The notes: generated by a model from the letters alone, not told the origin. DNA of 64,000 nt from Bdellovibrionaceae bacterium UBA1609 (GCA_002321895.1 DCMZ01000003.1:709070-773069), one strand, 5' to 3'; positions 7,509 through 16,369 are shown, counted from the first letter of the stretch. Program-made: numbers and translations.

Positions 7509-8728
7509 TTGGTCGAAGAGGTTCACTTTTTTTAAAATTATTTTTTATCTATGGCCTCACTTTTTTAGCCATAGCAGGAGCTCTTTCTATCCCTAAGTGG
7601 GGTGGCCTTTCTCCAAAGCATATCTTCAATCAGAATATTGGGGAGTACGCCAGGATGTTGGCGGAGCAAATTGGTTCTCCTCCAGATCCCAATGTGGCCA
7701 TGGCCATTCATCGCCGTACAAATCTGTTAATCTTAGTGAAGGGACCGTCCGGTACGGTTTATATACCGGATCGATTAACTTTTCTTGGTGAAGAGAGGTT
7801 TTTTAAAAGACATCGATTTGTAAGTGTCCCTTACGGTGGACATGTGTTTCAGTTCAAGGTTCCACATATGGACCACTATGAAGGTGATGGCATTTGGATT
7901 ATGTTGGCGGTGATTCTCGGAATTTTGGTTTTTAGCTATCATAAGGTGAAAAAGACTTTTAAGCCTTTAGAAGATTTGGGTCGAGTGGCTGAGCAAGTGG
8001 CGCAAGGAAATTTTAAAGTAAAAATTAATGACGAAGGCCACGGAGAACTTTCACAATTGGCTGTAGCGATTAATGATATGACAGTACAACTGTCTAATCG
8101 TTTTGAAAGTATGCGTAGGTTACTTAGAGCTGTTAGTCATGAAGTTAGGACTCCTTTGACGAGTATGCGAATTGCCATTGAATCGGTAGATGACGAGAAG
8201 ACGAAGCGTCTTCTCATCGAGGATATAAAGCAGTTGGATGATTTAACTTTTCATCTTTTAGAGCAAGAGCGGCTAAGGGAATCACCCGATGCCCTTGTTA
8301 AGGAAAGGTTGAATCTTTCAGATTTGATTAAAGAAACCATAAAAGCTTTTGATGGTGAACGGATAAAAACTCAATTGGAGGATGAGGTTTTTCTTGAAGC
8401 TGACAGGAGTCGGATGGTTCTAGTTGTTCGCAATCTTGTAAAGAATGCTTTGAAGTATGGTGGTGATAAAGATATTGAGATCCACTTGAGTCAGTCGGAT
8501 AAAGAGGTTCAACTTACCGTTAGGGATTTTGGGCCCGGAATGGACCCCGCTCTCATCGAGCGGGTGGGTGAAGCTTTCTTAAGAGCGGATCAATCGAGAG
8601 ATCGCTCTTCAGGTGGAGTCGGTTTGGGATTGAGTTTAGTAGATACCATTGTACACACTCATAGGGGAAAAATGACTTTAACTAATAAGTCTCCCGGTCT
8701 TCAGGTTGAGATCTCATTACCATCTTAA
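7505..8728 (+). CDS. sensor histidine kinase (CpxA-like architecture)
   Basis: Reading from the ATG at 7505, which overlaps the regulator stop, gives 407 residues. Order: TM1 (about 9-28), a periplasmic sensor of roughly 100 residues, TM2 (about 128-148), a HAMP domain, a dimerisation/phosphorylation helix with the His in AVSHEVRTPLTSM, then an ATPase domain with N box (VRNLVKNALKYGG), G1 (VRDFGPGMDP) and G2 (GGVGLGLSLV). An earlier ATG at 7466 is inside the regulator and has no ribosome site. The modest periplasmic domain and the adjacent CpxP-like lipoprotein suggest sensing of envelope damage. The partner is the preceding regulator. Confidence 0.9.
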   Translation: MIGRRGSLFLKLFFIYGLTFLAIAGALSIPKWGGLSPKHIFNQNIGEYARMLAEQIGSPPDPNVAMAIHRRTNLLILVKGPSGTVYIPDRLTFLGEERFFKRHRFVSVPYGGHVFQFKVPHMDHYEGDGIWIMLAVILGILVFSYHKVKKTFKPLEDLGRVAEQVAQGNFKVKINDEGHGELSQLAVAINDMTVQLSNRFESMRRLLRAVSHEVRTPLTSMRIAIESVDDEKTKRLLIEDIKQLDDLTFHLLEQERLRESPDALVKERLNLSDLIKETIKAFDGERIKTQLEDEVFLEADRSRMVLVVRNLVKNALKYGGDKDIEIHLSQSDKEVQLTVRDFGPGMDPALIERVGEAFLRADQSRDRSSGGVGLGLSLVDTIVHTHRGKMTLTNKSPGLQVEISLPS

Positions 8729-8767
8729 TTTTTATTTCAGATAGAAAAGCTTTAGTTTCCAGAGGTT

Positions 8768-9379
8768 CTACTTCTCTAAAGCTTGCCAAGTGTCCAAGTC
8801 TATCGACTCAGGAAGCCATGCTGGTGGACGAATTTGTTTTTTAAGAATGCGCTGGTAGCAGCTTTGGGTTGAGCCTTCTGGTGCTACGTGAACAAATCCT
8901 GAAGACAGAGTCCAATTGGTATGGTCTGCTTGGTGACGTTTCCAAAACTCAAGGAAGTGGTGGCCGAATCTCCCTTCTCTAGAAATGAAGAGCGTAGAGA
9001 TTTCCGTTCCGCACTGCTCAAGCTGCTGCGGCAAAATGTAATTGGAAGCCAAAAATGAAAATGGGCCAGAGTTTCGTACGGAGGGGTGAAACCAGGTGCG
9101 ATTCAAGGCGCGGTAGACTCCTGGTGGGTATCTGCCGCCGTTAAACAATCCGCAAAAGCTGAGGATTCTTTCATCTTCGTCTAGCAAAAGATCAAAAGAC
9201 AGGTGTTCAACAAGGCGTAAGCTATCAGGTGAATAATTGATTCCCTTTTTATCTTCTTTCTGGATGGCTTCACATAGAGTTAGAAGCTGATCATAAAATC
9301 CAGTGTGAGTGATTTCCCCCTTGTGGACAATGTTGACCACGCGAAGATTTTCCAATGGGTCTTTGGAGGAGTTATACAT
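8768..9379 (-). CDS. conserved hypothetical protein, possibly GNAT-like
   Basis: The 203-residue protein has no signal peptide or membrane helix. The central part (DEDERILSFCGLFNGGRYP, then ALNRTWFHPSVR) has the feel of a GNAT acetyltransferase core, but the acetyl-CoA loop is not clear and I would not assign it. Its ATG overlaps the end of the Asp/Asn-hydroxylase-like gene by 8 bp, so the two form a coupled operon and probably share a pathway. It may act on the same substrate as the hydroxylase. Confidence 0.6.
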   Translation of the reverse strand: MYNSSKDPLENLRVVNIVHKGEITHTGFYDQLLTLCEAIQKEDKKGINYSPDSLRLVEHLSFDLLLDEDERILSFCGLFNGGRYPPGVYRALNRTWFHPSVRNSGPFSFLASNYILPQQLEQCGTEISTLFISREGRFGHHFLEFWKRHQADHTNWTLSSGFVHVAPEGSTQSCYQRILKKQIRPPAWLPESIDLDTWQALEK

Positions 9380-9935
9380 TGCGTTGGCCAGTACTGATCA
9401 CATAGTGCAGACGTGGGGAGTGTCCGGCATTCATTGCCGTGTGCGATGCCGTGGTGTTTGCCAAATAGACGCGACCATCTACAGGTAAATGGATGCATTC
9501 TGCAGGCGGAAAAATGAGGAAGCTTTCGGGGTTTGTTTTCAGGGCAATATGGTATCGCATATTTGTATCGCGATGGAGGTGTAGGCATTGGCGGGGTTCG
9601 ATCTCGAGCAATCGGGCCCGTCCTAATGGCATTGGTGAAAATTCTCGAATGTCATCGTAAATCTTGTAAAACACTGTGGACTTTAGCTCTTCAGCGAACT
9701 CTGAAAACTCTTCTTCATCAAACCGCTTTTTTTGTGCCTCGTAGTCGTAGGATTGAAAGAGATTATCATAGGGTTGGTAGGTTTCATTTTTCCGGTGAGT
9801 GAGGTTTAAGCGGCCCCTTTTGAGTGGATAGGCCTTTAAGAGGTCTTCCAGCTCTTTTTGCAACTGATCCGTCGAATAGGATAGCTTGGGAAGGAATCGT
9901 ACCATTTCAATTTTATTGTTAGCATCAGTTGTCAT
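9372..9935 (-). CDS. aspartyl/asparaginyl beta-hydroxylase-like 2OG-Fe(II) cupin
   Basis: The C-terminal half carries the metal site of this family: HLHRDTNMRYHIAL (His121-x-Asp123, His129) and a distal His165 in TTASHTAMNAG, followed by an Arg (R175) that would bind 2-oxoglutarate. Such enzymes hydroxylate Asp or Asn side chains of peptides and proteins, or free amino acids. The 187-residue protein is cytoplasmic and lacks the long N-terminal regions of eukaryotic forms. It is first in a two-gene minus-strand operon and is divergent from the desaturase/polyphosphate operon. Two other possible Fe-oxygenases lie within 12 kb. The substrate is unknown. Confidence 0.7.
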   Translation of the reverse strand: MTTDANNKIEMVRFLPKLSYSTDQLQKELEDLLKAYPLKRGRLNLTHRKNETYQPYDNLFQSYDYEAQKKRFDEEEFSEFAEELKSTVFYKIYDDIREFSPMPLGRARLLEIEPRQCLHLHRDTNMRYHIALKTNPESFLIFPPAECIHLPVDGRVYLANTTASHTAMNAGHSPRLHYVISTGQRNV

Positions 9936-10055
9936 TTTAATAACCCTCCAATACGATATTAGTTGTCTGCGAGGATGAGCTCAAGGGGCGAGTTAAAATC
10001 GTTGAAAGGAATCAACGATAGGTTTGATTGATAAATATATGGCATTGGAGGCTGT

Positions 10056-10829
10056 GTGAATCGATTTACCCCGCATATTACTCGAATCGTTATTCCTACA
10101 CAGGTTTTGGGCTTGGTCGGAATTGGCGTTTTGATTTATAATCAAGACTGGGTCTGGCTTTGGGGTGTTTTTTTAGGCTGGGTCTTGATCAGTGGTTGTG
10201 GGGTGGCCGTCGGGTATCATCGCTTGCTCTGTCATAATAGTTTCAAATGCTCCACTTTTTCCCGTCGCCTTTTAGCAGTACTTGGATGTTTGGGTTGTGA
10301 AGGTTCACCGCTCTTTTGGGTGGCTTTACATAATGGGTACCATCATAGTCATCCTGACACAGAGCGGGATTACCATAGCCCGCGATTTGGATGGGCTTCT
10401 AGTTATTTACTTTGGCAGTTTAAATTAAGCAAAACCGATGTGAGTTTTCGAGCGGCTCGACACTTGACCAAAGACCCGTTTATAAAATTTCTTCACGTTC
10501 ACTACTATAAGGTGGTTTGGGGCGTGGTTTTAGTTATGGCACTAGTGAGTTGGAAAATGGCTCTATATGGTTTGTTAATTCCTATGTTTTGGAGTTTGCA
10601 TCAAGAGGGCTTAGTGAATACATTTTGCCATCTGAAATCTTGGGGATACAGAAACTACGAGACAAAAGATAATTCCAATAACCTAAAGCTTTTAGGTCTT
10701 CTGACCTGGGGGCAGGCACTGCACAACAATCACCACGCTTTTCCAAATAAATACAATTATGCCATGAAGGGATTGGAACTGGATCCCGCTGTGCCATTAG
10801 TTCATCTATTTAAAAAGAGGTCTTCATGA
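10056..10829 (+). CDS. acyl-CoA/acyl-lipid delta-9-type fatty acid desaturase
   Basis: The 257-residue integral membrane di-iron enzyme shows all three histidine boxes: HRLLCH (55-60), HNGYHH (92-97) and HNNHH near 222. These match stearoyl-CoA desaturases, which insert a double bond in saturated acyl chains and so adjust membrane fluidity. Hydrophobic segments at about 12-50 and 165-185 are the membrane spans. The GTG start has GGAGG 4 nt upstream. Its stop overlaps the DUF4956 gene start by ATGA, making it the first gene of the polyphosphate/CotH operon; why a desaturase heads that operon is unclear. A different desaturase family begins at 63507. Confidence 0.9.
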   Translation: MNRFTPHITRIVIPTQVLGLVGIGVLIYNQDWVWLWGVFLGWVLISGCGVAVGYHRLLCHNSFKCSTFSRRLLAVLGCLGCEGSPLFWVALHNGYHHSHPDTERDYHSPRFGWASSYLLWQFKLSKTDVSFRAARHLTKDPFIKFLHVHYYKVVWGVVLVMALVSWKMALYGLLIPMFWSLHQEGLVNTFCHLKSWGYRNYETKDNSNNLKLLGLLTWGQALHNNHHAFPNKYNYAMKGLELDPAVPLVHLFKKRSS

Positions 10830-11482
10830 TTGAAAACTTAGTATCGAGTTTCGGTTCTTCGGATATCCATCTGCCGACCGCCCTGTTTGGTGTTTTGTTT
10901 TCAGCACTACTTGGTTTTGGTATCTCGTTTTTAGCTTCTCGGCGTGGGTCTTCTACGCAAGATTTAAAATCAGTTCTATGGACTTTGCCGCCCATTGTAC
11001 ACGCGGTTATGCTTTTTGTGGGTAGTAATCTAGCTATGTCTATTGGCCTTTTGGGTTCTCTTTCCATTGTACGTTACCGTACAGCTATCCGGGATCCACA
11101 GGATTTAGCCTATCTTTTTTGGGCAATTATGGTGGGGCTTGGAGCCAGCACGGGTGAATTTATATTTACTGTTGGAGCCAGTGTCATGCTCGCCGTGATC
11201 TTACTGTTGAGTCAAAAACTTTTGGGAGGAGTTAAGCCATGGGTTTTAGCCATTGCAGGAAACACTTCCTCTCGGGAGGCCGTCTTAGAACTTTTAAAAG
11301 CCCATCAAGTGCCACTCACCTTAGCTAGTAGTTTTGAAGCTTCGGATCAGGGTTGGAGTGGACTCTGGCCGTTGGGAATGAGTCTTAGAAAGCAATTTTT
11401 AGAACAGGACCTTATGGCCAAGGTGACGGAAATACCAGGGGTCCAATCAGTTCGCCTTATCAAGGCACAGAATGATTTTTAG
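10826..11482 (+). CDS. DUF4956 membrane protein
   Basis: The 218-residue protein has about four N-terminal membrane helices (to residue 135) and a cytoplasmic C-terminal domain of ferredoxin-like length. The hallmark is GLLGSLSIVRYRTAIRDPQD followed by LAYLFW, typical of DUF4956. In many bacteria this family is encoded beside VTC-domain polyphosphate polymerases and CotH proteins, as here. A role as membrane anchor or channel partner of the polymerase is inferred from that linkage. It is coupled to the desaturase by ATGA and overlaps the next gene by 11 bp. Confidence 0.85.
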   Translation: MIENLVSSFGSSDIHLPTALFGVLFSALLGFGISFLASRRGSSTQDLKSVLWTLPPIVHAVMLFVGSNLAMSIGLLGSLSIVRYRTAIRDPQDLAYLFWAIMVGLGASTGEFIFTVGASVMLAVILLLSQKLLGGVKPWVLAIAGNTSSREAVLELLKAHQVPLTLASSFEASDQGWSGLWPLGMSLRKQFLEQDLMAKVTEIPGVQSVRLIKAQNDF

Positions 11483-12794
11483 AGGGATTTTCTATCTTCT
11501 CCTGACCATTATTCCAATGGGATCTCTCGCCTCTGAATTCCCACGGGTGTACTTAGACCTTAAGATATCTTCAAAAGTAAAACAGACAGTTCACTTAAAC
11601 CATCAATGGGTTGTTGATCACCCTGAGGGAGTTTGGTTTTTTGGATGGAGGATGAGTCCCCGCATACTTTCATGCATTGCCAATGAAGAGGGGATGGTTA
11701 AAGACTTTAAAAGAAAGCAATTGCGATGGTCCAAACCCAAATATCTTCGGGCGTCCCAGAGTTATGACGATTATGTCTTAACTGCCCTTGATATAAACGG
11801 TTGCGAAGATATTGATAGCTTGGGCTTTGTGGAGCCATTGATATCGCTAACGGAAAGTTTTCGTCCACTAAAAGCACCCTTTGTTTCATTTCAAGTAAGC
11901 CTAATATCATCTGTTAAACGAGATTTGACGTCGTTGCAGGTTCCACCCAGTTTTGTGTTAAAAGGAAATCAACTCACGGTGGCTCCAGGGGAATATAATA
12001 TCAAGCAGTCCATACATATTCCTCCGGGGTATGAGGTTACGATTTCTAAAGGAGTAACTTTTAATATTTCCAAGGGTGTAGATATTGTGAGTTATTCCCC
12101 GGTCTTCGCCCAAGGAGAAGAGTCATTCCCGATAAAGATGCTGCCGGAAAAGCCGGGTGAGTCGTGGGGGTGTTTTGCAATCAACAATAATGCTGCCAAG
12201 CCTTTTAAGCTGAATCATCTCCACATGAGCAATGCGGAGCACTGTTCAGTCAACTCTTCTACTGGGGGCCTTAGCCTGTTGTCTTCAGAGGGAGAGTTAA
12301 ATTCGGTACACATTCAGTCGCCGCAGGGAGAGGATGGCATTGCCGTAGTCACGTCCAACATTAAAATCTCGAAGCTAGTGGTTAAAGATTGTGCGGATGA
12401 CTGCCTGGATGTGGATGCATCTCATGTGGAAGTTGCTGACACAGATATTGTATCTGCCAGAGGGGACGGGATAGATCTCTCTCACTCAATGGTTCACTTA
12501 ACTGGAGTGCGGGTGCAGAAAGCCATGGATAAATGCATGAGTGTCGGGGAATTATCAGAGGTTCATTTGAATGGAGCCGAACTCAAGGACTGTCATTTTG
12601 GAGCTTTTGTAAAAGATGGATCTAGTCTTCATGCCTATGATATTAAAATCAGTAAAGCCTCCGTTGGTCTGGCAAGTGGTAATAAGAATCCTTCATTTGT
12701 CGAAAAGAATCGTTTGTACCTAAAAAATATTAACGCAAAAGACAGTGGGCCAAATGTCTTTAAAGATGCGGATGTGCTGGAAGTGAATCCATGA
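11472..12794 (+). CDS. secreted right-handed beta-helix protein
   Basis: The 440-residue protein has a signal peptide (IFYLLLTIIPMGSLA) and an N-terminal globular part of about 150 residues. From about residue 165 it is a parallel beta-helix of short turns with recurring patterns such as GDGIDLSHSMV, DDCLDVDASHVEV and EDGIAVVTSNI. The Asp/Asn-rich turns resemble pectate-lyase-like folds, but no catalytic site can be named. Beta-helix or carbohydrate-binding proteins often accompany CotH/VTC operons. It overlaps the genes on both sides, so co-expression with the polyphosphate polymerase is near certain. It is likely a surface or periplasmic partner or substrate of CotH; this is inference. Confidence 0.7.
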   Translation: MIFRGIFYLLLTIIPMGSLASEFPRVYLDLKISSKVKQTVHLNHQWVVDHPEGVWFFGWRMSPRILSCIANEEGMVKDFKRKQLRWSKPKYLRASQSYDDYVLTALDINGCEDIDSLGFVEPLISLTESFRPLKAPFVSFQVSLISSVKRDLTSLQVPPSFVLKGNQLTVAPGEYNIKQSIHIPPGYEVTISKGVTFNISKGVDIVSYSPVFAQGEESFPIKMLPEKPGESWGCFAINNNAAKPFKLNHLHMSNAEHCSVNSSTGGLSLLSSEGELNSVHIQSPQGEDGIAVVTSNIKISKLVVKDCADDCLDVDASHVEVADTDIVSARGDGIDLSHSMVHLTGVRVQKAMDKCMSVGELSEVHLNGAELKDCHFGAFVKDGSSLHAYDIKISKASVGLASGNKNPSFVEKNRLYLKNINAKDSGPNVFKDADVLEVNP

Positions 12795-13402
12795 ACAGTT
12801 TCAAGCCTCGATTTGAAAGGAAGTATCTCATTCCCAAATCGAAATTGGATTTGGTGCGAAAGAGTTTTTTTTTAAACAGTCCTGCATATGATGTTAGATC
12901 TGTGTATCTGGACAGTTTAGATGGGATCTTTCTAAGATCGCGTTTAGACAGTGTAGAACCAAGAGTTAAGTTGAGATACAGATCCTATAATGAGGATCCT
13001 CAGCTGTTTTTAGAGGTGAAAGCCTCTCATCGTGGGAGGAAGTATAAATGGAGACAGCCAGTCGATGGCTTGAAAAATCACAATCTACAAACGTTGCTAC
13101 AATTTGATCTTCCGGACTGGGTGTGGCTAAATATGTTATCTATTACACTTGTGCCACGGCTAGTTGTTCAATATCACCGCCGGGTTTGCGAGTTGGGACC
13201 CATACGCGTTACACTGGACGAAGGTATTCAGTATAAGCATTGGATTGGACCGCGGGGTTTTGATTCAGAGCTAACGGTTTTGGAAGTTAAGAGCTCAGAG
13301 GAGCCGCGAAACAATGAGGTTTCATGCTTTTTGCGTCAATTAAAAATTCAGCCCATTTCTTTCAGCAAGTATTGCTATTCAGCATTACAGCTGGGTGGAT
13401 AG
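12791..13402 (+). CDS. VTC-domain polyphosphate polymerase
   Basis: VTC-type enzymes (triphosphate-tunnel fold) make polyphosphate from ATP. The expected tunnel residues are visible in order: FERKY (E9, K11), VYLDS (38-42), KLRYR (60-64), FLEVK (E75, K77), YHRR (128-131), VTLDE (Asp143), VLEVKS (E165, K167) and FSKYC (191-195). The 203-residue length is that of the bare catalytic domain, without the SPX domain of yeast Vtc4. It overlaps the beta-helix gene by ATGA, and the DUF4956 partner lies two genes upstream. The polymer could be retained or exported; nothing here decides. Confidence 0.88.
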   Translation: MNSFKPRFERKYLIPKSKLDLVRKSFFLNSPAYDVRSVYLDSLDGIFLRSRLDSVEPRVKLRYRSYNEDPQLFLEVKASHRGRKYKWRQPVDGLKNHNLQTLLQFDLPDWVWLNMLSITLVPRLVVQYHRRVCELGPIRVTLDEGIQYKHWIGPRGFDSELTVLEVKSSEEPRNNEVSCFLRQLKIQPISFSKYCYSALQLGG

Positions 13403-14526
13403 TTGATTCCGCTCTCGCTCTCACAGAAGTCCAACTGACTTTTAAATCTCCATTGTTTGAACAAGCGAAGAAACAAGCTAGACAGGCGACATTACCCAAA
13501 GACTTTCCTACTCACCTTCGAATGGAGTGGCCAGGAAAATGGGCAACGAGTGATGGGAAGAACTCTCGTGCTCTAGTGCGATATCATGGAGATCTTCCAA
13601 AACATTGGCAGGGAGCTCATCCCTCCTATCGAGTAAAAAGCCATGGTGCCTTATTGGGAGGAGTTCGCAAGTGGAGCCTTATCTCCGCCTCGGATAAAGC
13701 TTTTAATGTTGAAAGTCTTTCCTGTGAAATGGCCCGATTACGTGGGTTGCTGTGTCCTCGGAAAAAGTGGATTCAACTCACGGTGAATTCTGTGGACCAT
13801 GGGCTCTACCTTGCCAATGAAGTCTGGAGCTCAGAGACCTGGAAATATCACGGCCGTAAGGAAGGCGCTCTAATAGGAGAAGATGGAAATTGGATAGCTC
13901 AAGTGGGAGCGAAGAGAAAAACATTCTATGATCTTGGGTTTCAGAAAAAAGGATTTACTTCCTATCCCCTGCAGTGGAATCCGTCAATATATCGAATAAA
14001 GGCCTATCAAGGGGTCACACTTCCTGATGTAGAAGAAAAATGGCGGCTTTTTCTAGAAAGGGCCCCGAGGGATTCTATAGAGCAAATGCAGCTTTACTTA
14101 GATGTTAAGAAATTCGCCTCCTGGGTGGCCCTACAATATATCTTTGGAAGTGCCCATGCCAGCATGGGAGATAATTTAAACTGGTTTTTCCATTCGGCTA
14201 CAGGCCTTTTTGAGCCCACTTTATATGATATCCTCATTGCTCACTGGAATCATCCAACTCCCATTGCGGATCGACTTTCAGGTTCATCGGAGATCACCTC
14301 GCGATTTCTTTCGAGTTGTATTGGTCAAACACTTCTCCAAGAGGAACATCAGTTTTGGAGCAAAAACTGGGAGGCCTCTGTAATGACTCCCATGAATGAG
14401 TTTTGGTCCAATGAGGGAGCTATAGTTCCCAACGCAAAACAGAGAAGGATAGAATTGATAAAATTGCTTAAAAGTAATTTTTCAGCATTTGGGCGGTGGG
14501 TGAAAGGAGTAAAATGCAAAAGCTAA
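13324..14526 (+). CDS. CotH-like secreted protein kinase
   Basis: CotH proteins are atypical Ser/Thr kinases first known from spore coats and also found in Gram-negative bacteria beside VTC genes. Family features in this 400-residue protein are YRVKSHGALLGG and KWSLISASDKAFNVES near residue 100-125, a YLANEVW strand, the catalytic-loop-like SMGDNLNWFFH near 280, and LYDILIAHW in place of the usual WDLD metal motif, so activity is uncertain. The N-terminus holds a hydrophobic signal segment (residues 14-32). The ATG at 13324 lies 79 bp inside the VTC gene behind GAGG; a TTG at 13372 would give a shorter signal and is an alternative. Confidence 0.7.
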   Translation: MLFASIKNSAHFFQQVLLFSITAGWIVDSALALTEVQLTFKSPLFEQAKKQARQATLPKDFPTHLRMEWPGKWATSDGKNSRALVRYHGDLPKHWQGAHPSYRVKSHGALLGGVRKWSLISASDKAFNVESLSCEMARLRGLLCPRKKWIQLTVNSVDHGLYLANEVWSSETWKYHGRKEGALIGEDGNWIAQVGAKRKTFYDLGFQKKGFTSYPLQWNPSIYRIKAYQGVTLPDVEEKWRLFLERAPRDSIEQMQLYLDVKKFASWVALQYIFGSAHASMGDNLNWFFHSATGLFEPTLYDILIAHWNHPTPIADRLSGSSEITSRFLSSCIGQTLLQEEHQFWSKNWEASVMTPMNEFWSNEGAIVPNAKQRRIELIKLLKSNFSAFGRWVKGVKCKS

Positions 14527-15383
14527 TTTGGGTAGTCGTTGGACTTCTACTTCTAACACCTAGTGGATTTGCTATGGTAACCATAGGCCATCGAGGAGTG
14601 ATGCAGGATTATAAGCCCATGGGGCCATGTCATTTACAACTGCAAAGTGAAAAACATCTTTTTATCGAAAACACACTCGCTGCAGCCGCTGAAGGTTTTA
14701 GAAATTTTGATATGATAGAAGTAGATATTCAAGTGACCTTGGATGGCCATCTTGTTTTGTTTCACGATCGACATCTGAAAAAAAATTATGGAGTAGATAA
14801 GTCGGTGTCGAAACTTACCTTAGGTCAACTCAAAGAGCTGAATCCTAAAACCTGTTACTTAGATAAAAAAGGACAGCGTCCTCTAGTTAAACAGGGAAGA
14901 GGGGAATGGACATTGTTTCAGGAAGTTTTGGCGGCCTATCCCGGGAAACCCATTCTTTTAAATCCAAAGTTTTCACCGGGTCCTGGTGTTGAGGCTCTAG
15001 CTAAAGTGCTTATGCCCCTTTCCAAAGATACGTTAAACTCATTTCGATATTTGGGAGATGCAGACGTGTATAAGTTGCTAAAAAAACAGATCCCATACTT
15101 AGGAGCGCGATTTTCTACGATTAGAGAAGCGGGCCCTTGTAAATTAGATGTCCTTAAAAATTTAAAGGATATTTCAAAATTACCCTCATCCTGTAGAAAA
15201 ATGCCGGGTGTAGTTTTTTTAATGAAGGAGTGGGATTGGGCTATTAAGCGAAATCCAAATATGAGCCGATTATTTAAGGAAGCTGGGATAATGACATTGG
15301 TGTGGGGTCCCGTTTCAAAGTCTAATTTAGAGGACTTAAAAAAATCTTTAGTCGATTATGTTCTTCTCGATAGGCCCTTATGA
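14514..15383 (+). CDS. secreted glycerophosphodiester phosphodiesterase family protein
   Basis: I chose the ATG at 14514 because AAAGGAGT precedes it by a few bases; it gives a 289-residue protein with a clean signal peptide (LIWVVVGLLLLTPSGFA). GDPD signatures follow at once: TIGHRG, then ENT, EVDIQVTLDGHLVLFHD. Such enzymes hydrolyse glycerophosphodiesters to glycerol-3-phosphate and an alcohol. This one should act outside the inner membrane. Two Cys pairs in the mature region may be disulfides. It overlaps the CotH gene by 13 bp and the next gene by ATGA. A cytosolic GDPD of another subtype is at 27083-27763. Confidence 0.85.
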   Translation: MQKLIWVVVGLLLLTPSGFAMVTIGHRGVMQDYKPMGPCHLQLQSEKHLFIENTLAAAAEGFRNFDMIEVDIQVTLDGHLVLFHDRHLKKNYGVDKSVSKLTLGQLKELNPKTCYLDKKGQRPLVKQGRGEWTLFQEVLAAYPGKPILLNPKFSPGPGVEALAKVLMPLSKDTLNSFRYLGDADVYKLLKKQIPYLGARFSTIREAGPCKLDVLKNLKDISKLPSSCRKMPGVVFLMKEWDWAIKRNPNMSRLFKEAGIMTLVWGPVSKSNLEDLKKSLVDYVLLDRPL

Positions 15384-16369
15384 TGATGTTTTTAGATAAC
15401 CATGTAAGAATCGAATTCGATCCCAGGCAATCCACAGCGAATCAACTGCCAGATTTTAGCTTAAGTGCTCAGTGGCCAAAGAGACGGCCTGAATCCCCTT
15501 TTAAAGAGGCAGTACGATGTGCAAAAAATATAGGTGAAAATCACAGTAGCCTAAAGCTATGTCTAAGTGGTGGGATGGATAGTGAGGCTATGGCACTGGC
15601 CTTTCTCGAAGCGGGTATCCCATTTTCCGTAGCCATAATGAAGTTGTCGGAAAATTTAAATCACTATGACATTGAACATGCTGTAGATTTTTGTGACGAG
15701 CATCAGGTGAATTATGAGTTCGTTGAAATTGATCCGTTTACTTTCTTGGAAAAAGACCTACATCTTCAATATGACAAAGAATTTTTAACGCTATCACCGG
15801 AACGATCTATACATTTACACTTCCTAGAGAAAGTGACTGGAGTTCCAGTTATTGCTGGGCAGCCCTTGCAAATTCATAAAGTAACGGCTCATCCCACCGT
15901 AAATAGTCGAGATGCTCGGTATTGGTACTTTCATCGTTACCTTAAGGAGTCGAATCGTTTTGGTATACCTGATTTTCATTTTTATTCCCCTGAGTTTCTC
16001 CTTTCCTTTATGTTTCGGCAAAAAGAGGTTTTAGATTTTTCTGGAACATCACCCGTGTTTAGTGAAAGGGCATTTCAATCAAAGCGCAACTCCTATGTAG
16101 AAGGTGGATTTCCGCTACGTGAGCGGGCCGCTCGGGTGGCTAAGTGGCATGGGTTTGAAGGGTTACGGGATGAGATCAATCGTAGGTATGGAGATTGCTA
16201 TTTCCAAAAAAACTATAGAGAGCCGATGCATCGGGAAAGTGGAGCGATTAGATTTTCTTTCTCAGGGAAAACTCTGCAAGCGCCAACGACGGATCTGATA
16301 GAGAAGGTTTTGTTTCAGAGGAATCTTAAATTAAAGGAGATAATGAAAAATGATCAACGTAGTGGATAA
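15380..16369 (+). CDS. PP-loop ATP pyrophosphatase, asparagine-synthase-like
   Basis: The 329-residue cytoplasmic protein has the adenylating PP-loop SGGMDS at residues 63-68, followed by an alpha/beta pattern like the synthetase domain of asparagine synthases. The N-terminal glutaminase domain is absent, so it must take ammonia, an amine or another nucleophile directly, or act on a carrier. Families of this type adenylate carboxylates or tRNA and nucleotide-sugar substrates. The gene overlaps the nucleotidyltransferase at 16350 by 20 bp, which suggests two nucleotide-using steps on one substrate, perhaps a surface polymer or small molecule tied to the upstream operon. The substrate is unknown. 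Confidence 0.65.
   Translation: MMMFLDNHVRIEFDPRQSTANQLPDFSLSAQWPKRRPESPFKEAVRCAKNIGENHSSLKLCLSGGMDSEAMALAFLEAGIPFSVAIMKLSENLNHYDIEHAVDFCDEHQVNYEFVEIDPFTFLEKDLHLQYDKEFLTLSPERSIHLHFLEKVTGVPVIAGQPLQIHKVTAHPTVNSRDARYWYFHRYLKESNRFGIPDFHFYSPEFLLSFMFRQKEVLDFSGTSPVFSERAFQSKRNSYVEGGFPLRERAARVAKWHGFEGLRDEINRRYGDCYFQKNYREPMHRESGAIRFSFSGKTLQAPTTDLIEKVLFQRNLKLKEIMKNDQRSG

Noticed and set aside
8746..8784. 9-bp dyad AAGCTTTAG/CTAAAGCTT after the sensor kinase gene
   Set aside because: It overlaps the end of the minus-strand gene, has a long loop and no T-run, so a terminator call is not supported.
15380..16369. Lasso-peptide cyclase or true asparagine synthase
   Set aside because: Only the PP-loop domain is present; no glutaminase, leader protease or transporter is adjacent, so a lasso-peptide pathway is not supported.
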